A stretch of DNA of 64,000 nt from Tranzscheliella williamsii (lineage: Eukaryota; Basidiomycota; Ustilaginomycetes; Ustilaginales; Ustilaginaceae), in contig JALBYF010000024.1 of the NCBI GenBank assembly GCA_023212725.1, positions 186,001 through 250,000 on the forward strand, written 5' to 3'. The notes under the pieces are model-generated. The model was given only the letters and a program-made list of their open reading frames with translations, was not told where the DNA came from and did no database searches. The translations under genes and the position numbers were made by a program. This document shows, piece by piece, positions 19,045 through 28,479 of the stretch; within the stretch, counting starts at the first letter, position 1, and each line of letters starts with the position of its first letter.

Positions 19045-20936
19045 GCTGGGCCAGACTGGTACGCTCACCACTAGCGGGGCGGCGAGGAGGGAGCGAAGGA
19101 GGATGTAAACGACGGTGGGGGGAGAGCACAGCGTTGAGCTGTGTCCGGGCAGACAAGGTTGAATTGCGAGATGAAGGAGCGAGACGGAAGGTGGTGGGTC
19201 ACTCCAAAGCGCTGGGACGGGACGGGAAAGCTTCTTAAGAGGTGGCGGGCATGCACAGGCATGGACGCCGTGATGTCCAGCGACGCCACGAAGGGGAGAC
19301 TCTGGCTTGAAAGACGAGGGAACGCACGCCGAAGGACACAATAGCGAGACTGCGAAGAAGACAGAGGAGCCATTGTATTCGCCCGTTTGAAAGACGGTGC
19401 AGAGGCACTACCGAGGCCGGCGCCTTGGCCACAAGCCAGGCTGTAGGCCGAAGCAGAAGATCCTACCCCGGTAGATTGAGACCAACACAGACCAACGAGA
19501 ACGAACAGTGCGGTCGGTCGCTTGCGAGCCTCATATGGGTGAAGTGTCACACTTGCCTCCCTAATATTCTTCTTGCAGCTCCTGCCCCTCAACTCTGTCT
19601 GCGCATGAACGCACGGCCCGCGCTTCAGAGCTGGCTGTTCTTCGCTGCCTCCCTGGAGTGCCTTGTGTTAGCCGGCCTGCTGTCTCTGCCGCTCTCACCG
19701 GCCGCACCATTTCGCAGTACGCGCCTCGAGGCCACGTCGTTACGTCTGCAAGCCGGCGCTGCACCGTTGCATAAACTCGAGCTACCGGTGGAGTGAGTGC
19801 GGTCGCTCCTCAGAAATCTGGGCCTCACAACCATCGTCAAGTGTATCAGCAGCGCTTTTCCGCATGTACTCGGATAGGATCTAGCCACACGCCAAAGGCT
19901 CCCCGTCCTGCTGCAAGGAAGGCGACACGACGTATCACAGCGCTGCTGTTTCTTCTAAGCCAGGCGACACAGGCAGCAGGCCTCGATGAGCTGGCCAGGC
20001 GGTGGCAAGCGGAGAGCAGCGGAGAGTACGGCCTCCCAGCTGGGCTGCGTGGAGGGAACGTGCAGAGCCATCTAAAACAAGCTATCCCTTCGGAGGTCAA
20101 GCCTGCTCGGTAGTGCAGCAGCTAGCCACAGCGGGGAGAAACACGGCGGATCCACGGGCAGCACTTTTGGCATCGGTTGACATCAAGGTGCACTCACACT
20201 GTGACTAAGATTACACGATAGCTCTTCTGAAAGGCGGCTAGTAGACAACCTGGCTCCGTGAACGCTGGTCCGAGCGGTAGAGAAAAGTATGCCTGCTTGC
20301 CACCGTTCCTTCCACCCTGCAACATGCCATAGTTGGCAGGACGTCATCCGCACGTTCCCTCTTGCCGAACCTTGGTTCGATGGACCCCCGTGCAGTCTTG
20401 GAAGGAACGTGTTCTACCTCCGTTTTTTCAACCGTCCGGACTTGAAATCTAACAGGTCTCTCTCCCTTCCCCATCCTCTGCCTTTCTGCAGCAAGGTCTG
20501 TGACGGAGGAGGCATCTCTCAGGCGGCATAATGGTCGGAAGCGTACCTGGTGCCCCTGCCCAGAAAACAGCTTACTAATATGCCCGCTCCTCGCTTCCTG
20601 TCCTATGTTGATAGTGACAATAGCTACTTGGTATGGTCTACATATTGTCGGCCGAGAAGAGCAGCGGTCACCGAGCGAGACAACTATCGAATTTGTGACT
20701 GACCATGCAGGCTTGGATAGAAGGATTGCATGTTAAGTTTCCTTAGCCTTCAGCCGGCCGGCATGATAGGCTAGCGAACGACGGATCCGACAATTGTCGC
20801 CATCGTCAGACGAGCATACATAACGCTTTGTCCGTAGCTGTTGCGCTTCTCTGTCTTCCGTCTCATCAACGCCCATTCTGCTGCGCAAGAAGTGCGACAC
20901 AAGACCCATTTTTCGGTTCTTCGGCTCTTCTTGAAC
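19045..20936. other. Divergent intergenic region BTA1/SRP68
   Basis: 1.9 kb, one of the longest gaps in the window. It must hold the BTA1 promoter on the left and the SRP68 promoter on the right. It contains one weak candidate coding exon (separate entry at 19605) and otherwise only short overlapping frames. No RNA gene recognised. Confidence 0.5.
19605..19799 (+). CDS. Possible small secreted protein, first exon or whole ORF (weak)
   Basis: An ATG opens a 64-codon frame whose first about 36 residues look like a signal peptide: MNARPALQ, then a hydrophobic run WLFFAASLECLVLAGLLSL ending SPAAPF. The stop overlaps a good splice donor (GTGAGT at 19793), so this could be a first exon. A downstream open frame to 20113 (containing GLDELARRWQAESSGEYG) could be a second exon, but I found only a weak acceptor (CTAAG, exon from 19960) with matching phase. 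No family recognised. It could be a chance ORF in the divergent promoter. Confidence 0.2.
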
Positions 20937-23585
20937 ATGAAGATCGACTTCGCAAAGCGTGCCGACGCCGCTGAGCCGTCAGATGGACCGACCATCCCCC
21001 TGCCGCTTCTGCAGATCATCAGCGAGTCGCGGAACGAGCATGGTATGCGACAGCAGGATTTTGCGCGCTACCGCAAGTATTGCGCCTCCAAGGTCCACCG
21101 CCTCCGCGAGCTGCTTCAGCTCACTCACTCCGATGGCTCGCAGAAGGCAGAGTCGCACAACCGAAAGGGCGGCAAAGGCGCTCGTGGCAAGAAGCCCAAA
21201 AAGTCGCAGGTCGCCGCCGCTCAGCGCGCAGCCGCCAAGGGTCATGGCAACACCTTTACCCAAAAGACGCTGAACGTAGACCAGGTGAAAGATGAGAGGC
21301 CAGCGCTGCTGCTCCTCTTCGAGGCTGAACGCGCCTGGGCTTTTTCACAGGAGCTTCGGTCGGAAGCCTTTGACAATGATGCTAACCCTGATCTTCGCAA
21401 GCGCGCCGTTGCCCGACTAAGGCGCGCAAACCAGTGGGCCGCCTCGCTGCTCCAGCTGGTAGAGGCTCTCTCTAGCCGTTTCGATGTCTATGCCCGCGCC
21501 GAAACCGCTGCCTACCGCCTGATCCTGAAGGCCACCGCCGCCTTTGACCGATCTCAGTGGCAACAAGCTCTAGACACCTTGTCCATCGTCCGCACCCTGT
21601 TGAATGCCATTGCAGAGAACAGCGCGACTAGTCGAGCTGAGGCCCTTGCCAACAGCTTTGTCGACGCCGGTGAGGCTCAGATGCGCTACTCTGCCTACCA
21701 GCTGGGCAACTCCGAGCAGGACATGGATCGCATCGCCAAGCAGACCGCAACATCTGAGCTCTGTGAGAAAACCTGCCCCGGATTTTTCAAGCTCATCGAA
21801 GAGCTCGCTGCTGCCAAGTCTCAGGGCGGTGATGTCAAGAAGCACGACCTCTCGCTCAGCTGGCACGGACAGCAGATCCCCGTGCGGAACCCGGAGCTCT
21901 TGGATGCCATCGTTCACGCCCAGACCGAAGAGTCCATCCTGCGAGACTCGATCAAGGTCGAAGCGCTCGACGAGGAGGCGGCCGAAACCGGTCGCCAGAA
22001 GAGCAAAAAGTCTCCTGGCGCCTCCAAGGACGGCGAGAAGCGAGTACGACTCTCGCATGCTCAGCGAAAGGCCAAGAAGCGAGAGCTTACCCAAGGCGAA
22101 GCCTCCGCTGGCGTCTCGCGGGCCTCGTCGTCTACCGTCCGTCTGGGTAAAGCCGGCCGTACCGAGCTCGACCCCTTCGACCGCGCCCTGAGCGCCCTTA
22201 CCGACGCCGAAGAGGTGGCTCGCAAGCTCGTCGATGACAATGCCGAGGCGCTCTCGAAGAGTCACTCGGCCCGATACGAAAGCGCCAGCAAGGATCTCCA
22301 GACCGCGCATGACTTTATCTTCTACCGCTTGCTGGCTCTGCGGGTTTGGAGGAATTTGCGACTTGTGGCTGAAGTCGAGCGCAGGGCCGAGAGGCGAGAG
22401 AAGCGTGCTATGGCAAGCGTGGAAGCTCGTCTCGCCGGTAAGAGGAGTACCGCATCGTCTGCCTCCAAGAGCAAGAAGAGCAAGGCGAAAAGGCAGGAGA
22501 ATAAACGGCTGGCTTCGGCCAAGAGTAAGACGCGAAGCAACGCTCGCGGAAGCAAGGCCAGGAAAGTGCGCCGCACGCCGCGAGCGCACACGCCGAAGCC
22601 TGCGCGCAGCGGCACCCGAGCCCTGCGAAACCGCCAGGCGCTGGCGCGCGAGAACCGGGCGCGGGGCCTGGCTGCTCAGAAATCGAGGCGCCGGGGCGCA
22701 CGGGCGGTGCCGTCGCTGGCGAGGCTGCTGGACGCTGCCGAGACGAGTCTGGTGGCGATGGGCTCGATCCAGCTGATCGAGTCCGAGCCGGATGTTTCGA
22801 GCCTGGTTGAGGCCAAGGCGGCATGGTTCCGCAGCGAAGTGCTGCGCCATCTGGCGCGCGCCTTTACGCTCTCCGGCGCACACCCCGAGGCCGTGCTTCT
22901 GCTCACCCGGGCGCAGCTGTACGTGCGCCAGGCCCGCCAGGCCGCCGACCTGGCCGAAGACGTCAACGACCAAGACGCCGACTTTCCGCCGCGCATCAAG
23001 GCGAGTGCCAGCGCCGACGCCGTCTTTGACCGCTCCGACGAGATCCTCGCCCACCTCAAGCGAGGCGTGCAGATCTCCCTGTACCGCGCCCAGCAAACCG
23101 CCAAGAACAAGCGCTCCAGCGGTGGCCAGCGGACCAAGGCGGCAGCCTCGGCCATGGCCGAGTCTCGTGCGGGTCAAGCTTTGCAGGAGATGGCGCGCAA
23201 GTACATTGACTTTGACTCTGTCAGTCTCGAGGAGGCGCAACGCGTGCCCGACGAGATCGTGGCCGAGGCCGAGCAGGCAGAGCATGCTGCCACGCACGGC
23301 GTTCCAAAGGCCAAGGCACAGAAACCTGCTGCGAGCGCGAAGTCCGCTGCCGCCACTCCGCCCGACGAGCCGCTCGAGGCGTTCGAAGACGAAGGCACCG
23401 AAACCGACGACGATAAGGCCAGCGACAGCGGCGACGAGCAGTTTGAGCAGGGAGAGGACGCCGGCGACGACTCGCTGGCCTACGACCCCGGCAACGCAAT
23501 GGCAGAGGAGGAGGAGGCCAGACTCCAGGCCGAGAACGGCGCCAAGAAGAAGGGCTGGCTCGGCGGCTGGTTTGGCCGCGGCTGA
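20937..23585 (+). CDS. SRP68: Signal recognition particle subunit SRP68
   Basis: 882 residues, one exon, start at 20937 (MKIDFAKRADA). The frame is open further upstream to 20841 but without family character. The N-terminal RNA-binding domain is evident: PLPLLQIISESRNEHGMRQQDFARYRKYCASKVHRLRELL. TPR-like helices follow (LLLLFEAERAWAFSQEL, ASLLQLVEALSSRFDVYARAETAAYRLIL). A very basic Lys/Arg/Ala-rich linker of about 120 residues (roughly 505-625) is inserted, and the protein ends with an acidic stretch and GWLGGWFGRG. SRP68 with SRP72 binds the S domain of SRP RNA and helps target nascent secretory proteins to the ER. The basic linker is longer than usual and may add RNA contacts (inference). 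Confidence 0.92.
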   Translation: MKIDFAKRADAAEPSDGPTIPLPLLQIISESRNEHGMRQQDFARYRKYCASKVHRLRELLQLTHSDGSQKAESHNRKGGKGARGKKPKKSQVAAAQRAAAKGHGNTFTQKTLNVDQVKDERPALLLLFEAERAWAFSQELRSEAFDNDANPDLRKRAVARLRRANQWAASLLQLVEALSSRFDVYARAETAAYRLILKATAAFDRSQWQQALDTLSIVRTLLNAIAENSATSRAEALANSFVDAGEAQMRYSAYQLGNSEQDMDRIAKQTATSELCEKTCPGFFKLIEELAAAKSQGGDVKKHDLSLSWHGQQIPVRNPELLDAIVHAQTEESILRDSIKVEALDEEAAETGRQKSKKSPGASKDGEKRVRLSHAQRKAKKRELTQGEASAGVSRASSSTVRLGKAGRTELDPFDRALSALTDAEEVARKLVDDNAEALSKSHSARYESASKDLQTAHDFIFYRLLALRVWRNLRLVAEVERRAERREKRAMASVEARLAGKRSTASSASKSKKSKAKRQENKRLASAKSKTRSNARGSKARKVRRTPRAHTPKPARSGTRALRNRQALARENRARGLAAQKSRRRGARAVPSLARLLDAAETSLVAMGSIQLIESEPDVSSLVEAKAAWFRSEVLRHLARAFTLSGAHPEAVLLLTRAQLYVRQARQAADLAEDVNDQDADFPPRIKASASADAVFDRSDEILAHLKRGVQISLYRAQQTAKNKRSSGGQRTKAAASAMAESRAGQALQEMARKYIDFDSVSLEEAQRVPDEIVAEAEQAEHAATHGVPKAKAQKPAASAKSAAATPPDEPLEAFEDEGTETDDDKASDSGDEQFEQGEDAGDDSLAYDPGNAMAEEEEARLQAENGAKKKGWLGGWFGRG

Positions 23586-24346
23586 GCAGTTGCCCCCCAA
23601 CGACGCCGGCTACCCGCCTCTCTCCTTTTTCCGTGTGCTGGCTGCTAGTATCGACGTCGAGCCAATCTACCCGTTCTCCACGAAAATGATGCCGAGTGTG
23701 CTTTCTGCCTTGCTCGCTGCCCTCTTTTCCCCCACATAGTTTGATTTTTACCACGCCCATCGGGCCATTGCAAGCACACGCAAGAAGAGAAGTAGGATAC
23801 AGAGGAAGCGGCGTCACTATTGGTCCAGGCTTTTGCACAAGGGTGGGCCAGTGCAAAGTTCGTGCCTAGGGCAGATTGCGGTTGCGGGCGGGATACCTAA
23901 GGATCAGGCAACCTTGGGCGCCAGGCGGCAGCAAGAGCGGCGGGCACCAGAGCGAGACGGCCTAGCAGGAGCCAGGCGTCGGATACCAGAGCGGAGTCGG
24001 CAGGCAGCACGCAGGAGCCGCAAGTGGAATAGAAGCGTATGCCCGTGTCCAAGTGTCGTAGAAATGTAGAGTGTCGGAGCAACGGCCCATTCCCGACCCA
24101 GCGTTGGACAAAGGCTCTCTTCAGAGCGTATTCTTTGCGCACTCGCGCTCCCCGACCCCTGCCCTAGGGAATGTACCCAGCGCTGGGTTCAGAGTCCATG
24201 GTGCGGACATGCTCGCGAAGCTGCCCACCTGGCCAGAAAGGGCGCTACTGGAACTCGTTCCTCACCGCCACATCCCGACCATGCCATCCTCGCCCTCCGA
24301 CTCTAACACGATATATGCGCAACGGCACGCATGTCAGACCATCGAT
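23586..24346. other. Intergenic, SRP68 3' flank to tRNA-Arg
   Basis: About 760 bases without a supported gene. It contains the 3' flank of SRP68 and the upstream flank of the tRNA gene. The short frames here have no family character. Confidence 0.5.
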
Positions 24347-24447
24347 GGCGGCGTGGCGCAATGGCTAGCGCATAGAGCTTCTACTTTGGCCATCCGGTCC
24401 ATTGCTAAATCACTCTAAGGCTGCGGGTTCGAGTCCCGCCGTCGTCT
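24347..24447 (+). tRNA. tRNA-Arg (anticodon UCU) with a 28-nt intron
   Basis: A full cloverleaf can be drawn. The acceptor stem is GGCGGCG with CGTCGTC (two G-U pairs). The D stem is GCGC/GCGC with loop AATGGCTA. The anticodon stem TAGAG/CTCTA encloses loop CT-TCT-A/A, so the anticodon is UCU. The variable loop is AGGCT, and the T arm is GCGGG-TTCGAGT-CCCGC. An intron of 28 nt (24384-24411) sits one base 3' of the anticodon, the normal nuclear position. A box (TGGCGCAATGG) and B box (GGTTCGAGTCC) are present. A T-rich pol III terminator follows directly (CTTTTT). Confidence 0.92.
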
Positions 24448-24454
24448 TCTTTTT
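24448..24454 (+). terminator. RNA polymerase III terminator of tRNA-Arg
   Basis: A run TCTTTTT directly after the tRNA 3' end, as expected for pol III termination. Confidence 0.75.
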
Positions 24455-24455
24455 G

Positions 24456-24483
24456 ACAGCAGATCTAACAGCAGATCTAACAG
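24456..24483. repeat. Direct repeat, 12 bp x 2.3
   Basis: ACAGCAGATCTA occurs twice head to tail, followed by ACAG. It sits in the 48 bp between the tRNA-Arg terminator and the proposed transporter start. Might be a short duplication or a regulatory direct repeat. Confidence 0.75.
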
Positions 24484-24495
24484 AGGATAATTCAC

Positions 24496-26489
24496 ATGGA
24501 GGCTGGTGCTTACCCGCGTGAGTCGAGGAGGTAGCTTGATTGCTTGATGGGGGCGCGGATCGTATCTACCGTCCCCATCCTAGCGTGCCATTGCGGAGGC
24601 CCTGCTACGCAGCGCGGCTTGATCCCAAGATTTCGTCGTCGACAGCCCACAGCGAGAGCGAAAGCGGGAGCAAGAGCGAGCGGGAGCGGAACGCGCTGCG
24701 CTCGTCGTTCCCGGTCAGCTCGCCTGCGGGCTCGGAGCTCGAGCTGGACGAGTTGGCGTCGGGGTCGGTGTCCGGCGAGACGATGGACGCCGCTGGTGCT
24801 GCCGGGATGAGCGGCGCAGCATGGGCGCAGCGTGGTGGGCCGGACGGCAGTGATGGTGAGGAGGCGGGGGGAGAGGAGGAGACGCTGCTGGACCAGCAGG
24901 ATCTGGCGTCGTACGGCTACCTGGCGCGGCTGACGGGTGTTGCCTGTTTGGGCGGGCTGCAGTTCGGGTGGGACACGGGAATGGCGAGCGGGATGCTGGT
25001 GGCCATCCACGGCGACCTGGGCCACGAGCTCTCCGAGGGCGAGCAAGAGCTCATCGTTAGCGCCACGACCGTCGGCGCCATCCTGGGCGCGGTCGCCGCG
25101 GGCAGGGCGTGCGACTGGCTCGGCCGCAAAAAGGTAATGCTCGCCTCTGGCGTTCTCTTCCTGCTGGGCGCGGTCGAGCAGGCCGCCAGCCAGGTCGTCC
25201 GCGAGCTCGTGCTCGGCCGCCTCCTCGTCGGCCTCGGCGTCGGCATGGCTAGCATGGCCGTCCCCACCTACCTCGCCGAGGTCGCCCCCACCCAGCTCCG
25301 TGGCCGCATCGTCGGCATCAACAGCCTCCTCGTCACCGGCGGCCAGGTTATCGCCTATATCGTCGATGCTGCCTTCTACAAGCTCCCGCACGGATGGCGC
25401 TGGATGGTCCTCGCCGGCGCCGTCCCGGCGCTGTTTCAGCTGGTCGGCCTGGTCTACCTCGACGAGTCACCGCGCTGGCTCGTCGCAAAGGGCCGCATCA
25501 TCCGCGCCCGCCACGTCCTGCACCGCATCTACCCGCACGCCTCCCCCGCCACCATCAACAGGGAGATCGACCGCATCGCAGAGAGCATGCGCGGAGCCAC
25601 CACCGCCGACACCACCGACCCCGACGCGCACACGGACACGCATCCCGACGGCGAAAGTACCGGCCCTGCCTCGCTGCTCTCCGCCGTCGGCGCGACGCAC
25701 CTCGTCCCCCGCGCCGCGGCGCCGCTCTTGGCATCGGCACGAGACACCACGACGCGCGCCAAGTCCAAGCTGCGGCTGCTATGGACGGACCCCGCGCTCC
25801 AGCCCGCGCTGATCCTCGCATGCGGCCTCCAGTTCTTCCAACAAGCGACCGGTTTCAACTCGCTCATGTACTTCTCTGGGCGCCTCCTGCTGCGCGCTGG
25901 GTTCGTCGACAATCCGAACGCGGCGGCGGTGGGGATCGCGGTTGCCAACTTTGCCGGCACGGCGGTGGCGATGAGGTATCTCGACTCGTGGGGGCGGCGG
26001 ACGATGCTGCTGTGGACGACGGCGGCGATGGTCTTTTGGCTTGCCGCTGTGGCGCTCGGCTTTGGCATGATCGGCGGGCTGGCCGCGGGGGCGCGCTCGG
26101 CGTGGCCCGCACTGACGCTGCTGAGCATGGTCTTCTTTGCGCTCGCGTACGCGCTCGGCCTCGGCATCGTCCCCTGGCTCGTCCAGTCCGAGGTCTTCCC
26201 CGGCCACCTGCGCGGGCTCGGCGCCGGCCTCGCCACCGCCACCAACTGGTCCGCCAACTTGGTCGTCTCGGCCTCCTTCCTCCACCTCGTCAAGTGGGCC
26301 TCCCCCGCCGGCGCCTTCGCCCTCTTCGCCGCCCTCGCCGCCGCCGCCTGGCTCTTCACCTACCAGCGCCTCCCCGAAATGGCCGGCGTCGACCTCAGCG
26401 ACGTCCGCTCCGCCCTCGCCACCCACCCCACCGCCCAGTACCGGCCCCTCCCCCAGTCCGCCGCCACCACCGACGAGCGCGACGGCTAA
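24496..26489 (+). CDS. MFS sugar transporter, myo-inositol (Itr) type
   Basis: 12-helix sugar-porter protein. Visible signatures: GGLQFGWDTGMASGML in helix 1, DWLGRKK in loop 2-3, GRLLVGLGVGMASMAVPTYLAEVAP, the ESPRWLVAKGR motif, QQATGFNSLMYFSG in helix 7 and VPWLVQSEVFPGHLRG in helix 10. Helix 10 to 11 (LRGLGAGLATATNWSANLV) resembles inositol/H+ symporters more than hexose carriers, so inositol is the favoured substrate. The N-terminus is a long Ser/Glu-rich cytosolic tail. The large frame has no ATG before 24783. I propose a 22-nt first exon (24496-24517, MEAGAYP) and a 95-nt intron to 24613, giving 632 residues. Starting at 24783 instead would give 568 residues and still keep all helices. 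Confidence 0.85.
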
Positions 26490-26573
26490 CCGCACGCCTC
26501 TTTCCTCCGATACCTTGTATGCATGTAGAAGAATGACAGGGGTATATAGTACATCCACACGCTCGCTCGCTCA

Positions 26574-27596
26574 TTACGTGAGCGGCTTATCGGCGTGCTG
26601 GGCAGATGCGCGCTCGCCGTCGCGGTACTCGTCGGTGTCGATCTGGTCGGCAAAGTCGAGGACGAAGGGCGAGGCGGCGGAGGGCGAGGAGGGTGGGTGG
26701 TCCTCCGCAGGGGGCTCGCGCTGGATCTGGTCCATGACGCGGCGGGCCTCGCGCCAGACGAGCCAGCTGGTGGCGGCGCTGAGGGCGGCGCCGACGAAGA
26801 TGTAGAGCACATTGAGCGCGCGCGCCCAGCCGTCGAGGCGGGCGCGCGCGTCGCGGTCCATCAGCTGGAACATCTTGGTGCCGAGCCAGACGTGGATGGC
26901 GAGCTTGGGCGTGATCAGCGCCGTCGCCATCATGTACTGGCCAAAGCCGACCGCGTCGCCAAGGCTGGCAAAAAAGAGGTTCGAGTAGCAGAACGGAAAC
27001 GGGCAGAAGCGGATCAGCACCACCATTGACAGCCCCTTGCGGTGGACGGCAGTGCTGAGCGCGCGGAACTTGGCATCCTTGAGGATCATCTCGATGCACG
27101 AGACCGACTGGTTGCGTGCGATGAGCGCGCGCAGCACCAGGAACGAGATCGAGGCGCCGATCAGGCACGCCGAAGAGGCAAGCAGCCATGCCTGCAAGAT
27201 GTGCGTCTGTATCGCCTCGCCCGAGCCTGGTTTGGGAGCGGTGACACCCCAGCCGAGGCCGACCAGCGTGATGCACGTGCCGTACCCGATCATCGGCGGA
27301 AAGCTGACGATGGTGACCAGAAGCAGGAGCAGCGGCGCGCCGTACGACTGCGAGCTGAACCAGATGGCGAGCTTGGCAGTCGCATTGAAGATGGACTCGG
27401 GCCCAATCAGCACCACCGCCGCCAAGAGGAGGAGCTTGAGCGCAGCCAGGGCGTAGACAAAGTACCTCTGTTCGGGCGGGAGGGACAGGAAGGCCTCGTA
27501 GCTGCGCTGCAGGTAGCCCTGCAACTGCTCATACACGGACCGCAGCGTCGGCCTCCTTGACGCGGTCCCATGCGTGGAGAAGCTCGGTATCGACAT
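26574..27596 (-). CDS. TVP38: Tvp38/TMEM64-type membrane protein (VTT/DedA domain)
   Basis: 340 residues, one exon, first ATG at 27596. Several hydrophobic helices: YFVYALAALKLLLLAAVVLIG, SYGAPLLLLLVTIVSF, ACLIGASISFLVLRALI, and a C-terminal VLYIFVGAALSAATSWLVW. The core has the VTT-family signature RFCPFPFCYSNLFFASLGD (around residues 198-216) preceded by the re-entrant region FPPMIGYGTCITLVGLGWG. Yeast Tvp38 sits in late-Golgi vesicles; related VTT proteins are lipid scramblases or transporters, so a role in Golgi/endosome membrane lipid balance is likely. The tail is Pro/Ser- and acid-rich. Converges on the inositol-type transporter, 84 bp between stops. Confidence 0.85.
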   Translation of the reverse strand: MSIPSFSTHGTASRRPTLRSVYEQLQGYLQRSYEAFLSLPPEQRYFVYALAALKLLLLAAVVLIGPESIFNATAKLAIWFSSQSYGAPLLLLLVTIVSFPPMIGYGTCITLVGLGWGVTAPKPGSGEAIQTHILQAWLLASSACLIGASISFLVLRALIARNQSVSCIEMILKDAKFRALSTAVHRKGLSMVVLIRFCPFPFCYSNLFFASLGDAVGFGQYMMATALITPKLAIHVWLGTKMFQLMDRDARARLDGWARALNVLYIFVGAALSAATSWLVWREARRVMDQIQREPPAEDHPPSSPSAASPFVLDFADQIDTDEYRDGERASAQHADKPLT

Positions 27597-27911
27597 GCTG
27601 AAAAAGGCAGCGACCAACGCGGCGCGACTCTAGCCACGCGGAGTGTTGGCGAAAGCAGATCAAGACAGACGGAAACCGCTCTTGCCCTGCACCAGCATCC
27701 CAACCCCCGTGGCTTTCCGGAGAACGAGGCGGAAGTTTGCAAGATGGCACAGATGCAGACGAATATGAAGGTGTGGGCGAAGGCTGGAACTGCCAAGATC
27801 ATGCCAATGACAAGATATGAGTAGAGTGTGGCACCGACGTGCCGTGATCCGAAGCCTCATCTGCAATGGCGGCTGTTAGACCGCCTCCTGTCCGCGGACA
27901 TAGACCATTCT

Positions 27912-28117
27912 CAAGGTAAAAGCTCAGCTTCTGGTAAGTCAGCCAGTGGTCAAAGCAGCAACACTCACAATTGCTTTGGATTTTGTCTTGCAGACTGGCT
28001 GTTGCGATCCTGCTTAGCGTATGCGTGTCTTCTGCTTAGCTTCTGCCAGGCAGTTTATATCAGTGTTGCTGCTTTGACGTTTGGCTGACTTACCACAGAA
28101 GCTAAGCTTTACCCTTG
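27912..28117. repeat. Imperfect inverted repeat, arms about 54-56 bp, 96-bp spacer
   Basis: Left arm 27912-27965 and right arm 28062-28117 are near reverse complements: AGCTTCTGGTAAGTCAGCC on the left answers GGCTGACTTACCACAGAAGC on the right, and CAAAGCAGCAACACT answers AGTGTTGCTGCTTTG. A few mismatches and small indels occur. The transcript of either strand could fold into a long hairpin. Each arm carries a consensus splice-donor string (GTAAGT) in its own outward-to-inward orientation, and TTTTGTCTTGCAG (ending 27993) on the + strand could be the matching acceptor. The spacer contains a further CTGCTTAGCTTCTG related to the arms. No ORF or transposase, so it could be a small non-autonomous foldback element or a hairpin RNA gene. 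Confidence 0.75.
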
Positions 28118-28228
28118 TGAGTCTGACCTCTGCGTTCTGCTTGGGCGATGGCAAGCATGCGCGGACCTAACAGCCTCGCGGGTGTGTCTGCTGTTCGCGT
28201 TGATGAGGAGCGCGTCCGAAGACCAACA

Positions 28229-28262
28229 GTGTGAGTGTGACTGTGACTTGTAACTGTGACTC
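28229..28262. repeat. GTGACT-rich simple repeat in PSF2 upstream region
   Basis: Degenerate repeats of TGTGACT/GTGAGT (GTGAGTGTGACTGTGAC...TAACTGTGACTC), about 220-250 bp before the PSF2 start. A further CTGTGACGGTAAGG lies at about 28319-28332. May be a promoter element cluster or a simple-sequence expansion. Confidence 0.55.
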
Positions 28263-28479
28263 TTTCTCGTTGAATGTGAATAATACGATCGCGGCGGGTG
28301 TGATCCGACGCTGGGCGACTGTGACGGTAAGGCGGCTGGGTTGCTTGTGACCATCACGCTCTGCTTCTGTGCTGTCACGATCGGTATCACTGCGCTAAGC
28401 ACTGCGATCCTCGGAGCATCCGCCAGGCATCCGGACGATCCAGCTGCTCTGTGCTGCTGGCCGCCTGCGTGCTGTCGCC

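Larger units (their letters stand above)
27597..28479. other. Divergent intergenic region TVP38/PSF2
   Basis: 880 bases that hold the promoters of both genes, the long inverted repeat listed separately, and a GTGACT-rich simple-sequence segment (28229-28262). No protein-coding gene is supported. Confidence 0.55.

Noticed and set aside
21570..23600. 676-codon open frame on the minus strand opposite SRP68
   Set aside because: It mirrors a GC-rich coding strand where antisense stops are rare. Its translation is Leu/Gly/Arg-rich with no family motif, while the + strand clearly encodes SRP68.
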